NCBI GenBank assembly: GCA_964020085.1
Contig: OZ026599.1
Span: forward strand, 33,124,229-33,188,228
Direction: 5' to 3'
Origin: Micromussa lordhowensis
Lineage: Eukaryota; Cnidaria; Anthozoa; Scleractinia; Lobophylliidae
Length of the DNA: 64,000 nucleotides
Shown: positions 56,701 to 64,000 of the stretch, in pieces
How positions within the stretch are numbered: position 1 is the first letter of the stretch
How the letters are laid out: the number at the start of each line of letters is the position of its first letter
The notes under the pieces: generated by a model
Told to the model about the DNA's origin: nothing
Seen by the model: only the letters and a program-made list of their open reading frames with translations
The model's database searches: none
Translations under genes and position numbers: made by a program

Positions 56701-59388
56701 TTTTCGCAAGTCGTCTATCTTACGTTTTTGTATTTTATTGCGAGAATCCAACTCTTTGTTTTCGGCCTCCAGTGTTTCATTTTTGGCCAATGCTGCTTTC
56801 AATTGCGGTGTCAAATCTTCTAGTTCTTCTTCCAGCATCTTGCATTTTTGGCTCAATGATTCCATAGTAGCTTCATGCTTCTTCACAGTCTTCCCAAGCG
56901 TGCTGTTTACTTTTACCTGCTCTGAGAAATCTAAACTTTTTTTGTTGTAATCTTCTTTGCTCTGGGTGAATTTGAAGCTCGACTCGCTGAGATATTCCTT
57001 CAGTTTGTCGCGCTCAAGACTTAAAGTTTCTACCTTTTTCTGCAGCTTTTCGATTTGTGGATTCAGGTCAGCTAGTCTTTCGCGTAGGTCAGTATTGGTG
57101 TCCATAAGCTCATCTTCCTCTTTCTCCAGGGCGTGTATTTTTCTCTTCATATCATTTGCTTTTCTCTCCCAATCTTCATTTTCTGTCTTGGCACTGTTCA
57201 GATCCCTTTGCAATGAGGCTATCGTGTCCTCACTGTCTTTTATTTCGCTATGAAGACCTTCTTCAATCTTCTTCAACCTGTTGTTTTCATTTTCAAGTTC
57301 GTAGATTCTCTGACGGAGGGGTCCTAGGTCAGTCTCAATGTTTGGTTGCTGATAGGAATAGGACACCTCGGTTGGTTTGAAGACTTCATCGTTTCCTGTC
57401 CGTTTTGGTTCCATGTGCTGAAGTTTTTCCAGGACACCAGCAAGTTCAACCTCTGCATTGTCCCTTTCTTTTGTCGTCTTCTCTAACTGAGCTTCAAGTT
57501 TTCTGATTTCATTCTCTTGGTTGTCAATCTTCTTGTTTAAATGCTTTATTTCGTCGTCTTTGTACGCGCTATCTTGCTGGGCACTTGCAAGGTCTGTCTG
57601 GCTCGTATCATAAACCGATTTAAGGTCGGACAATTTCTTGTTCAACTCGTCTATCTTGTTGTTCTTCTGCGCCAACTCGTTCTTGTACTGCTCTGCCTCA
57701 TCTTGAGCTTGCGCCAGCTTCTTCTTCGTATTGTCGGCGACCTTGCGGTGTTTGCTGCTTTGGTCAGACCAGTCTTGGACTTGATTCTCAAACACTGTCT
57801 TATCCTTGTTAATAGCATCCAAGTCATCTTCCAAGCGCAACAGCTTCTGTCGGAGATCTGCGTTCTCCTTGTGCAAGTTGTTTTTCTCTTCCTCAGATTC
57901 CCTTAACTTGCTCTCCAACTCAGCAATTTTAATGGATACTTGGTCGAGATCTCGTTGTATGGAGTCTTTCTCACTTTCACTGACTTTGTAATCGCTATCT
58001 AGATCGCCATATTTTCTCTGATATTCCAAAGTGTCTTCGTGCAGCTTTTCCATTTCTTTAATCGACTGCTCTAGCTTCATTTCAAGTTTGGCGATGGTAC
58101 CCTCGCGATCCTCGACGTCTTGCTCCAGCTGCAGAACTTTAGCCTTCAGATCGTCTATGGTTCTGTCCTTTCTAGCCATCTCCTTCTTGTCATGCTCTAT
58201 CGTCCTCTCCGCCTTTGCTAGCTTGCTTTTCAGCTCATTGTAGTCATTCTTAAGCCGTCCATAATTCCCCTTTTCATTTTCAAGCAGAGCTGCAATCTTA
58301 CTCTTCTCCCTGTTCTCGTCTTCATACTTGTTCTCCCACTTGCTGATATCCTTACTGGCAGCATCGAGTTTTATCTTTAAATCGTAGTTCTCGCCTTCAA
58401 GTCGCTTATTCTTTTCTGACAGGTCTTCTACTTTCTTCTTCAAAATCTCTAACTCTTCTTTCTGATAATCATCTCCAAACGAAAAGCTAGGTGGAGCTGA
58501 CTGAAGTGCCGGTTCACTTTCCACAACAGTGATATTGTAACTCTTTTCAACTGGTTCGGCAAGCCGTCTGTTTAGCTCGTTTTCCAATTCTCTTATCTTT
58601 GATTGCGCAGCGAGAAGTTCCGCGTCCAACTGGCTGTTCTTGTCGTGAAGCGATTTTTCTTTGTTCTGCAAGTTGACAACCTTGTCTTCTAACTTATGGC
58701 GCGCGTCTTCGGCCTCCCTGGTCTCGCGTTCGGCCCTAGCCAGCTTCTCGATAAGTTCATTCTTCTCCTTGCGTAGTTTCTCAATGGTCTGTTCATCTTC
58801 ATCATGCTGGTCTTCAGCCTTATCAAGTTCCAGGTTAAGCTGTTTACTTTTCTCCTTGACTACCTCCAGGTTAGCTTCAGACTTGTTGAGCTTCTGCTTA
58901 AGATCTGGGATGGTGTGGTTCTGAAGATCGTTGATGATAATTTCCAACTTTTCGAGTTGCTTGGTTTTGGTGAGCAGCTCCTCCTTGCGAGAGTCGGCCT
59001 TCTTTTTGCTTTCCACCAGAGCCTTTTTCAAGTCGCCAATCGTACTAGCCTTTTCACGAACATCGATCCGAAACTTCTCATTTTGAATGTTAAGCTCCTC
59101 TTTCTGATGAATGAGGCCATCTTTTTCTCTATTAAACTTCTCAACTGATAGTTCCATATGCCTCGTTACTTTCACATTCTCCTTTTGGCAATCTTGGTAC
59201 TTGAGCTCGACATCGTCGTATCTGGACTTCAAGTCTGTAAACTCGAATAGCAATCGTTCGTATTGCTCAGCCCACTCGTGATTGGTCTCCGTTATCAACG
59301 CAATGCCAGCTTCCGTATCTTTGACGACCGTTGAGGTCCGATCGTCTGAGGGCAAGCTCCTACCAGAAACACGGCGTCGAGAAGACAT
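50758..59388 (-). CDS. Gene C: giant coiled-coil protein with Arg/Ser-repeat tail (2,876 aa)
   Basis: A single exon of 2,876 codons ending in TAG. The start is firm: an in-frame TAG lies 25 codons upstream in the same exon (MSSRRRVSGRSLPSDD). Residues 21-50 hold the N-terminal block shared with B. Residues about 50-2660 are heptad-like coil, broken by non-helical hinges at 279-307 (NITVVESEPALQSAPPSFSF), 659-688, 1030-1060 (VANVSVVHSAPPQSF), 1378-1408 (VETTYAAAPGFDFGSD), 1702-1720, 2029-2048, 2226-2246 (VATVESAPPMMFDD) and 2371-2390. The block at 1251-1279 (LNELRRTTLADLKKN...) is almost identical in B. The tail (2664-2876) has DKRRKQRQ and SYQEGLMNRPGGLYRSTSE, shared with B, then an Arg/Ser/Asp-rich end with three DSTRSRES repeats, which B lacks. 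No motor, membrane or enzyme domain. Probably a cytoplasmic scaffold able to pair with itself or B; an RS-like, phosphorylatable tail is inference. Orthologue not recognised. Confidence 0.9.
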   Translation of the reverse strand: MSSRRRVSGRSLPSDDRTSTVVKDTEAGIALITETNHEWAEQYERLLFEFTDLKSRYDDVELKYQDCQKENVKVTRHMELSVEKFNREKDGLIHQKEELNIQNEKFRIDVREKASTIGDLKKALVESKKKADSRKEELLTKTKQLEKLEIIINDLQNHTIPDLKQKLNKSEANLEVVKEKSKQLNLELDKAEDQHDEDEQTIEKLRKEKNELIEKLARAERETREAEDARHKLEDKVVNLQNKEKSLHDKNSQLDAELLAAQSKIRELENELNRRLAEPVEKSYNITVVESEPALQSAPPSFSFGDDYQKEELEILKKKVEDLSEKNKRLEGENYDLKIKLDAASKDISKWENKYEDENREKSKIAALLENEKGNYGRLKNDYNELKSKLAKAERTIEHDKKEMARKDRTIDDLKAKVLQLEQDVEDREGTIAKLEMKLEQSIKEMEKLHEDTLEYQRKYGDLDSDYKVSESEKDSIQRDLDQVSIKIAELESKLRESEEEKNNLHKENADLRQKLLRLEDDLDAINKDKTVFENQVQDWSDQSSKHRKVADNTKKKLAQAQDEAEQYKNELAQKNNKIDELNKKLSDLKSVYDTSQTDLASAQQDSAYKDDEIKHLNKKIDNQENEIRKLEAQLEKTTKERDNAEVELAGVLEKLQHMEPKRTGNDEVFKPTEVSYSYQQPNIETDLGPLRQRIYELENENNRLKKIEEGLHSEIKDSEDTIASLQRDLNSAKTENEDWERKANDMKRKIHALEKEEDELMDTNTDLRERLADLNPQIEKLQKKVETLSLERDKLKEYLSESSFKFTQSKEDYNKKSLDFSEQVKVNSTLGKTVKKHEATMESLSQKCKMLEEELEDLTPQLKAALAKNETLEAENKELDSRNKIQKRKIDDLRKEVREEIDKNELLEQEVDSLSYKLKVAEANNKALTKQRNDLQSQVDDLESKLRKIKPELEQCRNKLKDKDRMISRLESDVKDKDSQLNAAKRKVNILEETCTSLRKEAEAHKSANEINRNRVKELQIQLQEMGNSMQTAVANVSVVHSAPPQSFREERIRSTPDERVHDLETLLKKSEAREDQLREQLKIVEDRLPRAEADAKKAQEKISELQSSVTNLQKKLEDLRKMLDRSTREKEDAKKELMEAQTQSTVLKTKGEADANEIASLKSQLEQANRRLSENHEKLLVIDEEHVHLRLLVDGHNKDKDDIQTAYERLQIKKKELENTVEVKESNLKSSQHACDTLREEKIKAQQELNELRRTTLADLKKNLTRMQGERDRALEDGRMAMSKIEDLENQLAEAMTKRKELERDNDDLEAEIRQLKNEIETNRKKIEDLEDKIEVLNLELERDEKDIDILKEDKIKLEDECADLQVKLAEKQDVINIAPMQVANVETTYAAAPGFDFGSDPDALRDLEDENMDLKEKLKRGEMEYDVLREQLNDYKNKLGDSEGKCQRLEINLKDKENRLQELEKTLPEAVEELNLVNDKYHSAERELELLKDELQDAQTKLSAAEAQQAAGFAKLRTLQQQLEAAQKDLLDKNDDVIEKQRKINELYAILESGGKDSDRLKQVIEELREDVDLKDRENTKLQKSLRDTQDNLAKLQAALEDMERKLNDTEHEREEYKMKADGLEVEIEMRDKTLDEAQHEVDETKAKLKAAKKEIDTLRSQLKDANVSLKAANDEKRILEKRIAELQAIIEQLRKELSVKNTAITPKSGTSDAYLNDLRNKLAEYRTKYQDVCNEKMKLELELREKDVKISQVSGPSDTLREERDRLKDEVIKLQGTLKETKKNYQKAQRDIEELQRRLVSKDSEIKRLEDKIAKLEEEKEKMKKDYANLEKKNSDLKVEYEKLKYEKNKAQNELSLLKKKFQALQNQMNTVDVPKQNQDVVSRKKYQELEASCQDALREKERAKSDMAAYRTKMARLEAELNEQKREKDALEDEQHRLRNNEAELKNKLQTSRDRHKEDKDKMLDWRKNNFSPLEQELQRAKGRIKKLEKETAAKDHEIEDLKDDLADRDKRIAELEDELENLDITDAGPLDSVNIDIRGDSEALQRALDEKADAVKEAQRLKSKLWTMEHDMEIQKTKEAQQEKMVVEVNNMNDKLKDEIRQLKKGTWDQQGSYNKLIKENSEFAYQVNTLKEDKEELEKDIQELRDELNDVRGENRRLMIENKDLKMDLQQLEIKLHELEIGHKLAKDDNEKIRSDLLQTQSENADLKDNLNRRDDEMIQVQAVATVESAPPMMFDDVDGIKRDKDKLQIELEAAEDQVKMLQNELDDKQDKNEQIQVELTEARRRLKEDEADIKKLDAEIDNLRHELDLANQNCDDQRTENQDLLVAKENLHTEVADLRADVKDLETELQKLAKEKADLERELKRAGQAPIERRPSRDLHNEKEKKIRELSEKVVQLERDIQKGGYELSSLREENDDLQEKINSLKDENNFLHSKLSQLEHDNRRDSNKIMELEKENQELQDMLGNSTGEIDSGKDKDLTTEENKTLSERNKKLQNDLEHLKQEKANMKRQLDEYNRRLDDNSKQLAVQITKFVGDQSETFRKDAQEKDNKIEKLQEEKLEVEKKLESLTEELDAAKSNLGDIRNQNEILQEDNKTLKEDKAKLDNKLVEEMNFSKVKTAELEAEQDILKNKIKDKDDIVKRYEKQLQELREQLAMSVPSDQASTTLILDVDKRRKQRQHSLMLSYQEGLMNRPGGLYRSTSESSLPNGDISRSSDSGKSDTEHSQIGELLTKDVPYSRRGKPSAPKDHVGETVEATSKVTTESEPDYAAQLRSSTPVEDNKDVKSSRRPADRDSGSQRYGGYRDSDSTRSRVSSGRDRDRDSDSTRSRESDSTRSRESDSTRSRESDRAERRSERGKDRNRAECQQN
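50819..50890 (-). repeat. Three perfect 24-bp tandem repeats inside gene C
   Basis: Units at 50819-50842, 50843-50866 and 50867-50890 are identical at nucleotide level; a fourth diverged partial unit follows. Each encodes one DSTRSRES-type octapeptide in the tail. Length 24 keeps the frame, so copy number can change without breaking the gene. Confidence 0.9.
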
Positions 59389-59465
59389 GACGCTTTGCTC
59401 ACTGTCTCGATCTGTCGTTGAAGAGTTGATAGAGCTTCCTCGATGAGATGATATCGTCTAACAAT
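59389..59465 (-). other. Gene C 5' UTR part of the main exon, with splice acceptor
   Basis: In gene orientation TTACTGTACATTGCAG (AG at plus 59466-59467) is followed by ATTGTTAGACGATATC, matching gene B at the same place. The in-frame TAG in this segment shows it is untranslated. Confidence 0.6.
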
Positions 59466-59525
59466 CTGCAATGTACAGTAATGAAAGAATGATCTTTTGA
59501 AAGAATAATGAAATACAGTAATAAT

Positions 59526-59674
59526 TTTTTTTGGTTTATTTTATTAAACACAAACATAATACAATGTTACAACAAATGAAAAAAATAGTACAGCAAGAAG
59601 ATAGGTGTTACAACTAATTCTTGATAATAGATAATATATAATATTTACAATAATATTATTATTGTAATTATTGG
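59526..59674 (-). mobile_element. 149-bp retroposed insertion with 15-bp target duplication
   Basis: AAATACAGTAATAAT occurs exactly at both sides (59511-59525 and 59675-59689). On the minus strand the insert ends AATAAAATAAACC followed by seven or eight A, i.e. a poly(A) signal and tail. This is the signature of a LINE-mobilised transcript, 5'-truncated; the source is not recognised. It lies in the gene C 5' intron, 60 bp from the acceptor, in the gene's orientation. Confidence 0.65.
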
Positions 59675-59727
59675 AAATACAGTAATAATGAAATACAGTA
59701 ATGAGAGAATGAAAGAATGATCTTTTG

Positions 59728-59766
59728 ACAATCTGCAATGTACAGTAATGAAGAATGATCTTTTGG
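59728..59766 (-). other. Duplicate of the gene C splice acceptor region
   Basis: ACAATCTGCAATGTACAGTAATGAA..., then GAATGATCTTTTG, repeats plus 59461-59500 almost exactly. It includes the acceptor CATTGCAG and the first five exon bases ATTGT. It could act as a cryptic 3' splice site 267 bp upstream of the main one. Confidence 0.5.
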
Positions 59767-60862
59767 GTCCCTATTATGCCAGGAAATATTTGATGAACAA
59801 ATTTACGGAAAACGAGTTAAAGGACCACTTTAATGCTGTATGCGTCAGTTTTGTGGAGTGGGTTGTGACGTACGCAACCTTTATTTTTTCTTTGAGAGGA
59901 AAAGCGGTAAACTTCAAGCTTGCCTGTAGCATCGAAAATCTTGAAACGCCCAGTTTTAAGTTTCTTGTTCACATGTTATCCTATCTAAGTCAGGAAAATG
60001 CTGTTACAGCGTCTTGTTTTTCGAGTTATGGTAACTATGGAAACAAGAGTGGCTTTTTCGAATTCTCTCACGACTTTCGATTTACGACCTTCTCCCTACC
60101 TCCATGAAAACATCTGCGATGGACATCCAGGGGGGGGGGCAGGAGTTAAGCCCCCAGGAGTTAAGGGAATTTCGTCGTTCATGTAAACAAAAATGGCTAC
60201 GAACTTAATATCCTTTCCCAATTCTCCCGGTAAATACCAACATTTTCTCGTCGCTTATAACTTCTTATGGAAAGCTGCGGTAATGTGTTTGCGGGGAATC
60301 AATAATTTTCGGACAAAACTTACATTAAGGGGGATCCTTCTTAACTACCAATTGATCATGAATTTGTTGCTAAGTAAGGTTTATAACCGTCGTATTTTGA
60401 AAACCAGACCTTCTAAGGAAAAGCTTTTTGCACATGTTTGTTCCATTGAAGAGTCCTGCAAAAGTTTCAAATCACGGCCTTATTTGACCAGTCACATGAC
60501 CAGAACGGAAAATACTCTAAAACTAAGGCACACCCTAAGGCATCTAGATCCGAAAATATAGATTAAGAATGTCCACTTGTTTAATGCTACGTATGGGGTA
60601 TATGAAACTTGCATTATCATATAAGTTTCGAGGTAATAAACACCAGTATTAACCGACTTACTTCAGTAGCTTTCTTCTTTTTAGTGTAAACAGTAATTCC
60701 GTGCATTGTAACGCGCGGTTTGGGACTGGCCCTAGTTACGCTCGCGAACGTTCCCTCGTGTAAAATTCACCATTTAAAACTGTAAAACGTTCCAAAATAG
60801 CTTTCCTCTAAAGCGGCAACTGCTCTAAATCTGTAGTTATGAAGGGCCCTCCTTAGGGTTAC
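59767..60862. other. Non-coding, probably upstream of or within the gene C 5' intron
   Basis: Has a short G run near 60131. The 119- and 122-codon open frames here (59748-60107, 60193-60561) show no recognisable family or splice support. Several donor-like sequences on the minus strand exist, but none can be tied to gene C. Confidence 0.4.
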
Positions 60863-60964
60863 ATGTAAAGGTTTCCGAACCCTTTATTTCCCCGTGGTAT
60901 ACAAGAAATTTCGATGTAAAGGTTTCCGAACCCTTTATTTCCCCGTGGTATACAAGAAATTTCG
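60863..60964. repeat. Perfect 51-bp tandem duplication
   Basis: The unit starting ATGTAAAGGTTTCCGAACCC occurs at 60863-60913 and 60914-60964 without a difference, so the event is recent or is an assembly artefact. Confidence 0.85.
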
Positions 60965-61365
60965 ATGCGAAAACAATGACGAAAAAGATTCATGCTTACC
61001 CAAGTAGAAATAAATCAACCGAGCGACATCCTCGCTTAACTCATTTACAGTCCACCATTCTCTCCGCCATTGCAACCCGAGTTCAGTTATTGCCTGAACA
61101 CGAAAGTTAATTTAGGGATGCGCAGAAATCTGCGCATTAGGATTTTTCGCTCTGAACTACTACGCAGACTAAGGCGGGGGTAAACCTGAAAATTGCTCAA
61201 AAACTCAGTTTGGAGTTTTTCCACTGATTTTCATGTTTTTACCTCTCTAAGCGTTCTCAAAGTGATGTGGTTACCATGGCAAAGTTAGATTAACCAGAGA
61301 CACCTTATTTAGCTTATTTGAAGTATCAAAATCATTATGGGATTGATCTAGCGGCATTTTTATCA

Positions 61366-62339
61366 CAGGGAGCAGAGGAGTTCCTTTTGAACGAATAAAT
61401 AAAAAACGACTTACCTCTTTGAAATGCACTGTTGCGTAAATTCTCCCGGCCAGAAAAGCTCATTTCCGAGTCAGCATACATTCATTTTCGCCGGTCCACT
61501 ACTCCCGAACCGATTTCTATCGTGCGAACCGCCATTATTTTTGAACTTATTGACCGCTGACTACTGCGACCGCAGTCGTCTAAAGGCTGCGAACGTACTA
61601 AAGAAAGGAAAAGCGATACCACGTGACTAGTTTGATGTGGACCGCGACAGCTGGTGACGGAAGTGAAATTGCACACTACCACGCTAAAGCGACTCGAAAT
61701 TTTCAGTGCAATGTGCATGAGCGATCGGGCCTCTTTAGGCTTCCGAGGCCTGGACCTGAGCCTCAACTCGCCCAAACCACTTCCTGTCTTGCGCAGTCAT
61801 GCTGCGATCCCGAGGTTCATGTCATTTCCGTCACCAGCTGTTGCGGTGCACATTGCACCAAGGCGGTTCATCGAGAACCACATTTAGGTCGACGAAAATA
61901 CCGCTTTCCCTCAACCTTTGTAGTTTACGCACAGAATATCTAGGAAACATCCCCAAAATAAAAAATTAGGGGATTTGATGCATTTTTAACGAAGCTACGG
62001 ATTTGCGAAAAAACTCTCCAAATTAGTTTCTTCCCTTTCCAAAGAAAGTACGTTCGCAGCTTTTAGACGACTGCAGTAGCTAACCGTAAACAGGCTAACC
62101 GGAGTGCTATTCAGGCTAACCCGACTGATATTCAGGCTAACCAGATTGCTGTTTAGACCTAAATGTAGTCTGCAGTCTGCAGTCTGCAAATGTCAGACAC
62201 CGCAGTGGACCGGCGAAAATGAATGTATGCTGACTCGGAAATGAGCTTTTTTGGCCGGGAGAATTTACGCAACAGTGCATTTCAAAGAGGTAAGTCGTTT
62301 TTTATTTACTCGTTCAAAAAGAACTCCTCTGCTCCCTGC
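61366..62339. mobile_element. 974-bp element with about 140-bp terminal inverted repeats
   Basis: The left end from CAGGGAGCAGAGGAGTTC is mirrored by the right end, which reversed reads CAGGGAGCAGAGGAGTTC. Arms extend through ACGACTTACCTCTTTGAAAT, CTCCCGGCCA and ATTCATTTTCGCCGGTCCAC. A second inner inverted pair (GTCTAAAGGCTGCGAACGTA near 61578) is separated from the outer arm on the right by a 21-bp minisatellite. No transposase frame is seen and no clear target duplication, so the superfamily is unknown. Confidence 0.7.
62092..62160. repeat. 21-bp minisatellite inside the TIR element
   Basis: AGGCTAACC starts at 62092, 62113 and 62134, with variable 12-bp remainders (GGAGTGCTATTC and variants). 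A (GTCTGCA)n run follows at about 62169-62188. Confidence 0.65.
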
Positions 62340-64000
62340 GTTTTTATTGGTCAGCAGATTTGACCATAGTGCCTCTTAGCGCAGTAAATCAAAGTAAAAG
62401 TTGTCGAGAATGGTCTGAGAAAAAAATCTGTTTACAGGAAGAACAGAAGAGAAATGTTTCTGCAAAGCGAAGACAAGAAGGAAAGTCCGAAGAACCTGCT
62501 CCTGTTGTTGACGAAATCGCCTGTTACTCAAGATTGAAATCAGCTCTCGGAACCTGTTGGTTCTTCGAGAAAGAAAATGAAATATGCCGATCGACGAGGA
62601 GCTTCTTTTAGATAGCTCTGTTGATGAGCATACCTTCAATACCGAGGAAAGCGAGGGATATTGATTTTAAATTACTGATCGGTAGCCGAGTATCGAATGT
62701 AAAACTTATGGTAAAACCACACGGAAATTATATGCAATGAAATTCCTGTGGCTTACCTGTTCAGTGAACAATTTGAAGCTTGAAAACACTTGAAAAAGCT
62801 TTTAAATATTTAAAGGTGAGTAATTTATCCTCTCTTTGAACTTCATTCTTCGAAAATCCCAGTCGACTTTTTGAACCGAAAAACACGAGAAGTGCATGTT
62901 GTTAAATAATTTCATTTCAAGCCTTTGTTTGAATTTGTTTACAGTTCAATGCGATGCGATTTCTCGAACCACCGAGGAGAACGAAACATGGTTCGAAAAT
63001 CGAGAGGTTCGAAACGTGGACGATAAATTTATCCTTTCCAGTTTTGCCTAGGAAGCAAAGTTTTTTTCAAATAATCGAAACTTTTGGAAAATGGAGGGCT
63101 CGCCCCCCAAAAAAATTTGTATGGCAGCTTGCAATTACACACCTAGCGAGCGAGGCTGAGGTGTTCACCCTGTCAATCACAAATCCCAACGGACGAACAA
63201 TGCTCCCATATAATTAACTTATTTAACTCGGGTATCATTTTAGCGCGTATCGAGTTGCCAGAAAAATTCCGAAGAGCGATTGACGTAATTTTCTATTTTA
63301 CTTTAGAAGTAAGCAATTTGAATGTTACGTGAAGTGACTGCCGAACGGAGGAAGAAAATTCATCGCTTTTGTTCTTCCAAAGTGTTCATATAAGTTTTAA
63401 TTATTGTAGCCATTAGATTGAAATTATCGGAATTCCTTTATATAGGAGAATTTGCCGTAACGTGTCGCCCAGACCCTCTCGGTTGCAAGTTATGCTCTCC
63501 ACTTTCAAGAGTCACCGGTAAAACAGCAAAAAAAAATAGTCTGCAACTGGTATAGCGGACTGGTTTGCTTGGTTTCGACTTTATTCCTTCGGTCATAGAA
63601 CTCAGATCCTCATGGGTCTTGTTTATGGGTTGAATAGGAACATCAGTACACAGGAATGATATTATCATAACAATGTACCAGTTGTATTTTCATCTACAAT
63701 GGCAAATTTCAAGATTAAAAGGCCGTTATTCGACAAACGTGATCAGAATACCTTGTTCAAAAATTTGACCAGACTTGTATAAAAATAGAATGTGGTATAC
63801 TTGAGCGTTTTTTGTCCATTCTTAGAATCGAACCATTCGTGTGTATCTTTGCTCCATAGAATTAAAGTTAAGCCGCGGGAAAGATTCGTGTTATTCAGTC
63901 CAGAGAACTTGGTGAAAGTTTTAGGGGTGCTCACGAAACAAACTTTCCTTTTTCAACAGAAAACTTGCTCAACTAATAAGAATGCGCTATGTTTTGTTCT
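62340..64000. other. Window end, nothing firmly recognised
   Basis: Open frames of 60-90 codons occur on both strands. Minus-strand frames at 63438-63668 and 63743-63934 have a more protein-like composition, but no family is recognised and no splice sites support them. A good minus-strand donor-like site (CTGAACAG|GTAAGCC) is at about 62757. Confidence 0.35.

Noticed and set aside
59748..60561. Protein-coding gene from the 119- and 122-codon frames
   Set aside because: No family resemblance, no splice sites, and the first one starts in a duplicated intron segment.
63438..63934. Minus-strand exons of an unknown gene at the window end
   Set aside because: Composition is suggestive, but neither frame has recognisable homology or convincing splice borders within the window.

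Overview
The window is nuclear DNA of a cnidarian, most likely a stony coral (Scleractinia). Evidence: AT-rich sequence, GT-AG introns, genes scattered among dense short palindromic/MITE-type repeats, and repeats I recognise as common in coral genomes (the 241-bp element with GAGCGGTTTTCA-type ends at 27.2 kb, the palindromes with GAGTGAGCG cores, and the C-terminus of a Penelope-like retroelement). No bacterial features, CRISPR arrays, rRNA genes or intact tRNA genes were seen.

Layout. 1-5 kb is gene-poor, with a decayed Penelope-like fragment whose 3' flank can be drawn as a hammerhead-ribozyme-like fold. 5.28-6.66 kb is an intact single-exon gene for a 460-residue leucine-rich-repeat protein of the LRRC74A/B type. 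10.86-25.21 kb (+) is gene A: three exons joined in phase 0 encode a coiled-coil protein of about 2,844 residues, 92% of it in one 7.85-kb exon. 28.59-37.13 kb (-) is gene B, about 2,813 residues in one exon. 50.76-59.47 kb (-) is gene C, 2,876 residues in one exon. B and C are clear tandem paralogues: they share the N-terminal block, hinge segments, the C-terminal tail motif, a splice acceptor just upstream of the ATG, and a conserved 3'-UTR end with its poly(A) signal. A converges on B, has the same size and architecture, but is not obviously the same family.

Working together. The sequence shows three giant, soluble, intron-poor coiled-coil proteins without motor, kinase, membrane, GRIP or spectrin-type domains. 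By family logic they would be structural or tethering proteins (cytoskeleton, centrosome/rootlet, Golgi/endosome tethers), and B and C could hetero-oligomerise. This is inference; I cannot assign a known orthologue. The most interesting features are the paralogous B/C pair with several AP/APP-containing hinge segments at quasi-regular spacing, and a conserved basic tail ending in GLYRSTSE, to which C adds an Arg/Ser-repeat region.

The spaces between genes and the introns hold mostly non-autonomous repeats: at least six palindromic/TIR elements, a 745-bp foldback element, a tRNA-derived SINE remnant, non-LTR retrotransposon ends, a 149-bp retroposed insertion with a 15-bp target duplication beside the gene C splice acceptor, and several minisatellites.
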